In this document: piece after piece, positions 1 through 6,928 of the stretch | Layout: every line of letters starts with the position of its first letter | Numbering within the stretch: position 1 is the first letter of the stretch | NCBI GenBank assembly: GCA_018401695.1 | Contig: JAGYKD010000001.1 | Location: forward strand, 474,016 to 538,015 | DNA length: 64,000 nt | Reading direction: 5' to 3' | From: Flavobacteriales bacterium | GTDB lineage: Bacteria; Bacteroidota; Bacteroidia; CAIKAF01 | The notes under the pieces: model-generated | The model's input: only the letters and a program-made list of their open reading frames with translations | Told to the model about the DNA's origin: nothing | The model's database searches: none | Translations under genes and position numbers: made by a program

Positions 1-1
1 A

Positions 2-1189
2 GAAGGCCTCATTAAACAAGCCGAGGACCTGCTCCAGGTAGAATCCATTCGCCGCAGCTTGGAACTTTTAATCCCTATTCGAAAGGAATGGAGAGAAGCC
101 GGTTATTTACCCGATGATGTGGACCAACAGCTGTTTGAACGGTTTAAGGCCGCCTGCGATGCACTATATGCCCGCCGCGATGCCCACCGCAAAGAACAGG
201 ACCTAAAGCGTCAAGCCAATTTGGAAATCAAAACCCAACTTTGTGCCGAAGTAGAAGCCTTGGCCGAAGGTAGTTACGATTCCATGAAGGATTGGAAAGC
301 CGAAGAGCCTCGTATGCTCGACATTGAGAACCGCTGGAGAAGCACCGGACCTGTGCCCAAGGCTCAATCCGATGAAGTCTGGGACCGCTTCCGAAAAGCC
401 AAAAGACAATTCCATAAGCACCGCTACGAGCTTATGAAGGAGAAATCCAGCGAGCTTAGCGAGAATCTCAAGCAAAAAATGGCTTTAATTGAACAAGCCG
501 AGGCCCTAAAAGAAAGCATCGATTGGAAAGAAACTACCATCAAGCTCATTAAACTTCAAAAGGAGTGGAAAGCCATTGGCCCCGTGCAACGCAAAAAATC
601 CGAAGCGGTTTGGGAGCGGTTCCGGGCAGCTTGTGACCATTTCTTCCAAGCAAAAGATGCTTGGTTTGGTGGTAAAGACAACCGCGAAAAGGAAAACCTA
701 GAAGCCAAGCAAGCGCTTATTGAGCAACTGAAATCTCAAGAAAAACCCGAATCCGAAGAGGCAGGAAAGCAAGTTTTGCAAGATTTGCAAAAGGCCTGGG
801 ACGAAATCGGATTTGTGCCGGCAAAAAGGAAACGCGAAATAGAACAGGAGTGGGATGCCGCCCGAAAAGAATTTTTAGCCGCCATGGGACTTGATCCCGC
901 CCAACTTCGAAAGGCAGAATATTCCGATAAACTGGAACGGCTAGCTTCCGGAGATAATCCCGAAGGAGCCCTTACAGACGAAAGATCTTTCCTCGGAAAC
1001 CGGGTACGCAAACTTGAAGAAGAGTTGGCACAAGTAGAAAACAACTTGGGCTTCTTCAATATTTCCAAAGGAAACGAAGGACTTCAAAAGCAATTCGACA
1101 AGAAAATCGAGCGCCTGAAACGCGAAATTTCTATCTGGCAGGACCGCCGCTTGCAACTGAAACACTTTATGAAGCAAAAGGGCTTGTAA
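2..1189 (+). CDS. DUF349 repeat protein (5' end outside window)
   Basis: This is the 3' part of a gene whose reading frame is open to the left window edge, so the true start lies upstream. About 395 residues are visible. The sequence is highly charged and helical and carries at least four DUF349-type repeats, each with a core like W-(K/R/D)-x-(I/T/A)-G-(P/Y/F)-(V/L)-P followed by a W/L-x-R/E-F/W-x-x-A stretch, at roughly residues 28, 98, 172 and 247 of the visible part. No signal peptide or membrane segment is seen in the visible part. DUF349 proteins are cytosolic helical repeat proteins of unknown function. The family call is firm; no role can be given. Confidence 0.85.
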   Translation, partial: EGLIKQAEDLLQVESIRRSLELLIPIRKEWREAGYLPDDVDQQLFERFKAACDALYARRDAHRKEQDLKRQANLEIKTQLCAEVEALAEGSYDSMKDWKAEEPRMLDIENRWRSTGPVPKAQSDEVWDRFRKAKRQFHKHRYELMKEKSSELSENLKQKMALIEQAEALKESIDWKETTIKLIKLQKEWKAIGPVQRKKSEAVWERFRAACDHFFQAKDAWFGGKDNREKENLEAKQALIEQLKSQEKPESEEAGKQVLQDLQKAWDEIGFVPAKRKREIEQEWDAARKEFLAAMGLDPAQLRKAEYSDKLERLASGDNPEGALTDERSFLGNRVRKLEEELAQVENNLGFFNISKGNEGLQKQFDKKIERLKREISIWQDRRLQLKHFMKQKGL

Positions 1190-1204
1190 CTTACGGGGCT
1201 TTGC

Positions 1205-1316
1205 TTTTGGGGTTTGGGTGTTGGGGTTTGGGGTTTGGCTTTTGGGTATTGGGTATTGGCTTTTGGCTTTTGGCTATTAGGTGTTGGGGTTTGGGGTTTG
1301 GGATTTAGCTTTTGCG
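1205..1316. repeat. G/T-rich heptamer array, 16 units in phase
   Basis: Sixteen consecutive 7-base units follow without a break, with consensus close to TTTTGGG or GTTTGGG and variants such as TATTGGC. The array lies directly after the stop of the DUF349 gene. The G3/G4 runs on the plus strand could form a G-quadruplex. Degenerate heptamer tracts of this kind are known from cyanobacteria and some Bacteroidota; their role is unclear. Confidence 0.85.
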
Positions 1317-1402
1317 TGCCGCAGTTTCCATGTTAAAGCACTGTTGCGCTCAAGGTATATGGGAGGCAAGGCAAAAATGGACGAAAACCTGTCCTGTGCT
1401 TT

Positions 1403-2092
1403 TTACTCCCTTTTTTGAGCAATCTTTTTTTTCCGTTCGATGCACCCGCTTGGGCTTAATCTTCGAAAGGCAAATTGATAGCCTTCGTAAACAGCAATTC
1501 CATAGAAAAGAATATCCATGAATGAAAAGGTTTCGACCAGCAATTCTATAATTATTGCGGGGCTAAAAATGCCCAAAGTTTCCCATAAACCTATGTCCAA
1601 CTCATTGCTTAAAAAACCTAACGCGCTTAAATAATTGCCAAATGCCACGCTTAAAAGGGAGATTCCTCCGCCCAGTAGGCCAAATGTTTGTTCGACTCCC
1701 TTACCCCAAAACCGCACCGTAATGCCCACGGCCGCGCCTATTCCAATAGCCATGAAGCCAATCTAAAAACCGGTAATTACAGGGATTATTCCCCAGAGAA
1801 TTGCCGCCAAAAGACCGACAAATAGACCTGCCAAAGCTGCCTTGGGTAGATGCTGTTCCTGCCGGAGCCTTTCCCACGCCTCTGCACTTAGGCGGTGCTT
1901 TAAATCTATGGCTTTGCCGGCGGTTTCTTCATCCTCATCGTCCCTTAAGGTGGTTTCATCCAAATAAAAATCCGGACATTCTTTTACTAAAGCAGGTTTT
2001 TGGTTGGTAAGCCCACATACCAAACCAAGCTCGGCAGTCATTTTCCGGTTTTGGCACCGATCGCAAAAGAGTAAACGTTCTTCTTGAGTCAT
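1403..2092 (-). pseudogene. Cys-rich/two-TM membrane protein interrupted by in-frame TAG
   Basis: Two open stretches lie in the same frame. 2092-1763 encodes a Cys-containing N-terminal domain (FCDRC, then VCG and ECPDF) and a first membrane segment ending ITGF. 1753-1403 continues with IGIGAAVG and two more hydrophobic segments. They are separated only by a TAG at 1765-1763, followed in frame by the codons for I-G-F-M-A-I. No shift of frame is needed, so one nonsense change (for example CAG to TAG) would explain the split. Similar Bacteroidota proteins that I recall carry both parts in one chain. It may be a pseudogene, a sequencing error or, less likely, a readthrough gene. Function unknown. 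Confidence 0.7.
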
Positions 2093-2304
2093 GGAGGTTG
2101 GGGTTGGAAAAATAAGCGCTACAATACCAAGGGTTAAGAATTCGCGCTTTTAAGTGTTGTGTTTATACTTCAAATACAGCAAATAAAACGGTAAAGTATG
2201 GCTGATTGATACCCAAGGTGCTGTAAGGCAAAAACGCTTTTTCTTTTTACAAATTATATGGCTACAGTATCCATCGACCTCTCAGCATTTTTCCAAAAAC
2301 CCAA

Positions 2305-2881
2305 GCCCCATCGGGGCGACACCTTTGTAAAGACGGCCACACATATCACAGCCCCATCGAGGCGACACCTTTGTAAAGACGGCCACACATACCCCAGCCC
2401 CATCGAGGCGACACCTTTGTAAAGACGGCCACACATATCACAGCCCCATCGGGGCGACACCTTTGTAAAGACGGCCACACATATCACAGCCCCATCGGGG
2501 CGACACCTTTGTAAAGACGGCCACACATATCACAGCCCCATCGGGGCGATACCTTTGTAAAGATGGCCACACATACCCCAGCCCCATCGAGGCGACACCT
2601 TTGTAAAGACGGCCACACATATCACAGCCCCATCGGGGCGACACCTTTGTAAAGACGGCCACACATATCACAGCCCCATCGAGGCGACACCTTTGTAAAG
2701 ACGGCCACACATACCCCAGCCCCATCGAGGCGACACCTTTGTAAAGACGGCCACACATATCACAGCCCCATCGGGGCGACACCTTTGTAAAGACGGCCAC
2801 ACATATCACAGCCCCATCGGGGCGACACCTTTGTAAAGACGGCCACACATATCCCAGCCCCATCGGGGCGGCATCTTTGTA
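2305..2881. repeat. 46-bp tandem array, 12 full units plus a partial one
   Basis: Units start every 46 bases at 2305, 2351, 2397 and so on to 2857. Each contains a small hairpin GCCCC-ATC-GGGGC, then CGACACC, the palindrome CTTTGTAAAG and a spacer ending CACACATAT. Two sites vary between units (GGGG or GAGG in the hairpin; ATCACA, ACCCCA or ATCCCA at the junction). The last unit stops at base 2881, immediately before the mscS stop codon (2882-2884). There are no unique spacers, so this is not a CRISPR array. It looks like an expanded REP-type element. Confidence 0.95.
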
Positions 2882-3745
2882 TCAACCCTGCATCCACACC
2901 TTCCTTGGTGGAACGGCCAAAGGAATGCCCTCTTCATCGAAACGCAATTTAATTCTGCGGTTCATGTCCATTTCTAAATCCCAGGCTTTTATGGAGTTTT
3001 CTGCCCATAAATAGGTGCGGATTACGGCACCCTCCAAGGACAAATAGCGGACAATAACCTCTACCATTGGACTCCCTTCTTCCTTTTGCGCCTCGGTTCT
3101 CGGGTCCAAATACAAGGGATGTTTAGCCGTTTCTTCGGCCAAAATAGCCAATGCTTTGTCCAAATCGGCCTCAAAAGGCACGGTGATATGGAAAAACCGA
3201 ATTACTTTTTGATCTGCTATGTCTCGGTTTACAATAATTTGAGTCGAAATCACCGAATTTGGAATTATAACCCGTTTGTTTTCGAAGTTTTGAATAACGG
3301 TATGGCGCAAGGTAATGTCTTCTACCACTCCCATATACGCGTCTTGACGATCTACCTCAATAATATCGCCAATTCGAAATGGCTTAAACACCACGATCAT
3401 AATGCCGTTCATAATATTGGAAAAGGCCGTTTGGCTGGCAAAACCAATAATCGCTGCCAAAATACCCGCCCCTGCAAATAGAGTGACCGCCAATTGCCTA
3501 AAACTGGGAATGGCATAAATGATGTTTAAAAAGGCTATGACCAAGATGAGGAAACTCACCCCATTTTTCAAAAAGTTGTAGGCGGTAGGGTCTACATTGA
3601 TGCGCGCCGACTCTCTTTTGAAATAACGGTTTAGGGCAAAACGTACCATTTTGTTGAGCACAAAGGCCCCAACAACAATAACGGCAATTTTAAGTGGGAC
3701 TTCGTATTCCGCCCACCAAGCGATGTTTGTACCGCTTTCTTCCAT
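2882..3745 (-). CDS. MscS-family mechanosensitive ion channel
   Basis: A 287-residue small-conductance mechanosensitive channel of the inner membrane, which opens under membrane tension to release solutes on osmotic downshock. An N-terminal hydrophobic segment is followed by two more. The pore-lining helix with the diagnostic pattern GFASQTAFSN...FKPFRIGD lies at about residues 101-127. It is followed by the beta domain (VEDITLRHTVIQ, then IPNSVIST) and the alpha/beta C-terminal domain. Length fits a minimal MscS of the YnaI/YbdG-like branch. The downstream sequence is wholly the 46-bp tandem array, so the mRNA must run into the array or end within it. Confidence 0.93.
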   Translation of the reverse strand: MEESGTNIAWWAEYEVPLKIAVIVVGAFVLNKMVRFALNRYFKRESARINVDPTAYNFLKNGVSFLILVIAFLNIIYAIPSFRQLAVTLFAGAGILAAIIGFASQTAFSNIMNGIMIVVFKPFRIGDIIEVDRQDAYMGVVEDITLRHTVIQNFENKRVIIPNSVISTQIIVNRDIADQKVIRFFHITVPFEADLDKALAILAEETAKHPLYLDPRTEAQKEEGSPMVEVIVRYLSLEGAVIRTYLWAENSIKAWDLEMDMNRRIKLRFDEEGIPLAVPPRKVWMQG

Positions 3746-3749
3746 AGGC

Positions 3750-5357
3750 TTAAGGGCAAATGCGGGTAATGGTAACCGAACCGTGCCCGGTGTTTACTCC
3801 TGCTTGGTTGTTTTGATTGCTACCGTTGTTAAAACTTCCTGCCCCATAAGAAGGATAGCTGCTGTTGTACATATTGGTATCTACGCTGCTGCCTCCGCTG
3901 TATCCGCCGCCGCCGCCGCCTTCCCATCGGGTGGCTCCGCCACCCCCAAAGCCGCCATGCCCAGGTTTGCCATGCGCTTGTCCACCTGTCCCACCGTTAA
4001 GAAAAGACAAGCCTCCATCGGCATCGTTGGTGGCGTAGTTACCTCCGTTGCCGGCGAACCCACCACCGCCGCCTCCACGGCCATGGCTGCCGCTTTGGGT
4101 TTCAGACAAGCCTCCCCCGGTGCCGTTGTTGATGGTACGCGCATCCGGACCATTGGTTTGCCAATTTTCCCAACTGGTACCGTTGCCGCCGCCGGCTACG
4201 ATTAATGGCTGGTTGGTATTGGTCACCACATAGCTGCCGCCCCCGCCGCCTCCGGCATAGGTAGAACTACTGATGGGATTTCCCTGGCTTCCCTGCTGCC
4301 CAACCAAAATTTTGATTACACTACCACCGGTAAGGTTAAAGGTTCCCTGCATACTGGCACCACGTCCCGGATTGTGCGGAGCTCCCTGATAACCGCCGCC
4401 TCCTGCTCCTACGGCAGTAATTACGTAATTGCCCGTGGCCGGTACCGTCCATTCTTGAATGCCATTAACTACATTCACCACTCCGGGACCATAGCTGCTG
4501 TTGCACTGGGATTGAGAAGGCCCAAACCGCCCTGAGTTTCCGCAGGTAGTAAAATTCCATGTGGTGGCCTGGCAATTGGTTACGGTGACCAAAGAATCGT
4601 TGGTAGACACGCAACCATCGGCATCTGTAACGGTTAGATTTACCTGAAAACTACCTGTATTGCTCCAAGTTACCTGTGGGGTTTGACTCACAGAACTGGC
4701 CGGAGTGCCGCTTTGAAAGGTCCATGCATACGTTGCACCGCTCGCATTGGCGCTAAAGGTGCTGTTGTTGTTCACCAAAGGTGGAAACGGATTTATAGTA
4801 AAGGTGGAATCGGGGTTGCTAACATCAACCAAAAATCCAAAAGGTGAGGAGCTGCCGCAGGTGTTGCTCGCAACCACGGTAGCATTGCGGTTGCCAGGAA
4901 CGTTAGAAAACCAAACCAAGACCGAATCGGTACCTTGGCCACTTAAAATGCTGTCTCCTGAACCAAATTGCCATTGATAGCTTGAGGCTCCTTGCACCAA
5001 AGGCGAGGTGAATAAAACTGCCGAATCGCCTTCGCACACATGCACAGGCCCGCTTATTTGACTTGGAGCCGAGGGAGCAACAGAACAGTCGCACTCTAAG
5101 GCTTTCCAACCGCCTGTAGGGAACCAGGCTTCGATGCACTGACTGGTGCTATTGTAAATTTGCAATCCTGTAGCCGGATTAGCAATGGCATTGCGTTGCT
5201 GCAAGCTTAAGCGAGGCAGCAAAAACCCTCCGGTGGTAGATTGAACATCTAAGGTGGCAGAAGGGTCCGGAGGGGTGTTGGAACCAATGGTAACCCCTTG
5301 GCTAAAAACAGAGGCATACAAGAGCGAAAAAAAGGCAACAAACAAATGCGTTTTCAT
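3750..5357 (-). CDS. Secreted PKD plus ALK/LTK-like glycine-rich surface protein (paralog 1)
   Basis: A 535-residue exported protein with Sec signal peptide (MKTHLFVAFF...VFSQ). Next is a Bacteroidota N-terminal module (VTIGSNTPPDPSATLDVQ...RNAIANPATGLQIYN), an Ig-like segment around residues 95-180 and a PKD-like segment around 190-260 (YAWTFQSG...VTDADGC). The last ~250 residues are a glycine-rich domain with IVAGGGNG and GGGGGGYSGG motifs, ending HGSVTITRICP. The order 'beta strand, LIVAGGG, glycine runs, final VTIT strand' resembles the ALK/LTK receptor glycine-rich domain. Paralogs lie at 44869-46380 and 61621-62946. No T9SS C-terminal domain is visible. Likely cell-surface or extracellular; ligand unknown. 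Confidence 0.75.
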   Translation of the reverse strand: MKTHLFVAFFSLLYASVFSQGVTIGSNTPPDPSATLDVQSTTGGFLLPRLSLQQRNAIANPATGLQIYNSTSQCIEAWFPTGGWKALECDCSVAPSAPSQISGPVHVCEGDSAVLFTSPLVQGASSYQWQFGSGDSILSGQGTDSVLVWFSNVPGNRNATVVASNTCGSSSPFGFLVDVSNPDSTFTINPFPPLVNNNSTFSANASGATYAWTFQSGTPASSVSQTPQVTWSNTGSFQVNLTVTDADGCVSTNDSLVTVTNCQATTWNFTTCGNSGRFGPSQSQCNSSYGPGVVNVVNGIQEWTVPATGNYVITAVGAGGGGYQGAPHNPGRGASMQGTFNLTGGSVIKILVGQQGSQGNPISSSTYAGGGGGGSYVVTNTNQPLIVAGGGNGTSWENWQTNGPDARTINNGTGGGLSETQSGSHGRGGGGGGFAGNGGNYATNDADGGLSFLNGGTGGQAHGKPGHGGFGGGGATRWEGGGGGGYSGGSSVDTNMYNSSYPSYGAGSFNNGSNQNNQAGVNTGHGSVTITRICP

Positions 5358-5444
5358 GGGCTTGGCTTAGGCTTCAAAGATAGCCATTCCCAAGTCCCTG
5401 TCAAGGTGTTGGGGAGGCTTTTTTGCCTTGCCCAATGTCCGCCT

Positions 5445-5452
5445 TACCTTTG
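5445..5452 (+). promoter_or_regulatory. Bacteroidota -7 box TACCTTTG, near-leaderless
   Basis: The octamer matches TAnnTTTG and lies only 4 bases before the ATG at 5457. Transcription starting the usual few bases downstream would begin at or next to the start codon. Confidence 0.6.
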
Positions 5453-5456
5453 TTGC

Positions 5457-6320
5457 ATGCGTCTTGTGGTCCTATATTTTTTGTTTTTGGTGGTGTCGGG
5501 CACGGGCGCAGCCCAAATCTTGAATATTGAACAGCGCCGCGAAGATTTGGCCTACGATAGTTTAGTGAAACAGGGCAAAAAAATGTGGTGGCTCGGCAAA
5601 GCTACCTTTGGATTCCAAATGTTCAACAGAAGTGCATCGGCAAATGAGCCCGTGGACTTGCTGGGCCTAAACGGCACATTAAACACCGCCCTGTACCGTA
5701 AAAAGCAAGCATGGATGCTGCTGGGACAGCTGGATTTTTTGCAAATCAACGATGATCCTTGGCTCAATTTTGGTTTTTTGCATGGCCGTTGGCACGGTTG
5801 GCGCAAGAACCGGTTTAGCCCCGAAGCGTTTGTCCAGTATTCTTACGACAATTTTAGGGGCTTGGATCCACGGTGGTTGTTGGGTGGAAACCTGCGTTGG
5901 CACATCATCCAAGAAAAAAAGTTCTCGGCGGGAAGTCGGGCCGACAGCAGCGATCGAACAAGTGCTAAATTTCGCTTGGACGCAGGCTTGGGCGTATTTT
6001 ATGAGTGGGAGCGCTGGCAACACCCCATGACCAACACCCTACAAGAGGTTCGCTTTTTAAAAGGAAATAGCTACCTGCACGTTCGTTGGACACCCAAAGA
6101 ATGGATGGACTTAAACCTTACAGGGTATTATCAGAGCGGCTACGATGCTTCCATCCGCGACTTAAGGCATCGGATTCATGGCGTGGCCTTTATGAATTTG
6201 CGCTTGCTTAAGTGGCTGAGCTTAACCCAACAATTTGAGTGCAGTTACGAAGACAAGCCCATCGTGCCCATCACCAAGTGGGTGTTTAGCTGGCGCATGG
6301 GCTTGTCGTTGGATTTTTAG
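5457..6320 (+). CDS. Secreted, probable outer-membrane-type protein
   Basis: A 287-residue protein. The ATG at 5457 is chosen because it begins a clear signal peptide (MRLVVLYFLFLVVSGTGAAQ) and follows a -7 box. The longer frame from 5298 would run into the divergent gene ending at 5357. The mature part alternates aromatic and polar residues (LNFGFLHGRWHGW, FVQYSYDNFRGLDPRWLLGG, GVFYEWERW) and ends in an aromatic residue (WRMGLSLDF), as in beta-barrel outer-membrane proteins. It resembles DUF481-type proteins only in general pattern, so no function is assigned. The first bases overlap no other gene; the next 500 bases downstream are non-coding. Confidence 0.75.
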   Translation: MRLVVLYFLFLVVSGTGAAQILNIEQRREDLAYDSLVKQGKKMWWLGKATFGFQMFNRSASANEPVDLLGLNGTLNTALYRKKQAWMLLGQLDFLQINDDPWLNFGFLHGRWHGWRKNRFSPEAFVQYSYDNFRGLDPRWLLGGNLRWHIIQEKKFSAGSRADSSDRTSAKFRLDAGLGVFYEWERWQHPMTNTLQEVRFLKGNSYLHVRWTPKEWMDLNLTGYYQSGYDASIRDLRHRIHGVAFMNLRLLKWLSLTQQFECSYEDKPIVPITKWVFSWRMGLSLDF

Positions 6321-6681
6321 GAGATGCCAATAAGTCCAGAGTATTCGTCGATGTGCCATTGCTAGAGAAGGGCAGATTAAGACGCTAAGAGGCAAATATT
6401 GGGACTGTTAACGCGCTGCTATTCTGGCGGGGTTCCTGCATTGAGGCTTTGGTCAGGAACTAAGTCATGAAAACACAACGGGTCAGGTAGTGTCTAATAA
6501 TAAATTCCGCCCGGATTTGGTCGTGCCCTAATGCGCACTGAGGCTTTGTGCTGAGGCTTATAATTGGTTATCTTTAAGCAGCATACTTGGGTCGGTTACT
6601 AAGACCACAAAGGCTTTGGCTAGGGTTTTAACTTGAAGACCCAAAGCGTAAACAGGCTCAGTCCGTTTTGGAAGGGGAATT

Positions 6682-6826
6682 AGCGCCAGGGATAGAGGCG
6701 TCACCCCCAATAAGGAAAAGGGTTAAAGCCGCCAGGATGGCATGGAGCGCCCCTGGAAGCTCCCATGGCATCCGGCGGATTTCCCTTTTTTTATTGGGCG
6801 TATAGCCGAAAGCCCGTTAAGGCGCC
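6682..6826 (+). ncRNA. Structured element resembling the Flavo-1 RNA motif
   Basis: Within the gene-free stretch 6321-6928, an outer part with GGGATAG-AGGC and TATAGCC-GAAAGCCC flanks a long imperfect hairpin. CCCCCAATAA (6704-6713) pairs with TTATTGGG (6791-6798), and CCGCCAGGATGGCATGG (6729-6745) pairs with CCATGGCATCCGGCGG (6763-6778). The layout 'GATAG, long stem, TATAGC-GAAAGC' resembles the repeated structured elements of Flavobacteria that I associate with Flavo-1, but I cannot run a covariance search. It could instead be a small palindromic mobile element. The rest of the gap (6321-6680) shows nothing recognisable. Confidence 0.45.
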
Positions 6827-6899
6827 CCAATACTAAGAGACCATTAACACCATTTAAAGAAAAAGGTAGGAGAATACTTGCAAGACGCTGCGATTCGTT

Positions 6900-6907
6900 T
6901 ATTTTTG
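6900..6907 (+). promoter_or_regulatory. -7 box TATTTTTG for the type B adhesin gene
   Basis: Matches TAnnTTTG, 21 bases before the ATG at 6929. It favours that start over the upstream TTG at 6878, which would lie before the promoter. Confidence 0.5.
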
Positions 6908-6928
6908 TATAACATACTACCCTACTCT

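Noticed and set aside
1312-1521. 69-codon plus-strand frame
   Set aside because: Antisense to the interrupted membrane protein and partly in repeat; no support.
2254-2863. Open frames of 90 and 141 codons over the 46-bp array
   Set aside because: They come from a repeat whose 46-base period cycles all three frames without stops; the products are only the repeat read three ways, with no start signal or homology pattern.
2305-2881. Possible CRISPR array
   Set aside because: Units are contiguous and nearly identical throughout, with no unique spacers.
3651-4205. Plus-strand Ala/Val-rich frame across the glycine-rich gene
   Set aside because: Antisense shadow of glycine codons in the real minus-strand gene.
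5298-5456. Long N-terminal extension of the secreted protein at 5457
   Set aside because: It overlaps the divergent gene and precedes the -7 box; the ATG at 5457 starts a clean signal peptide.
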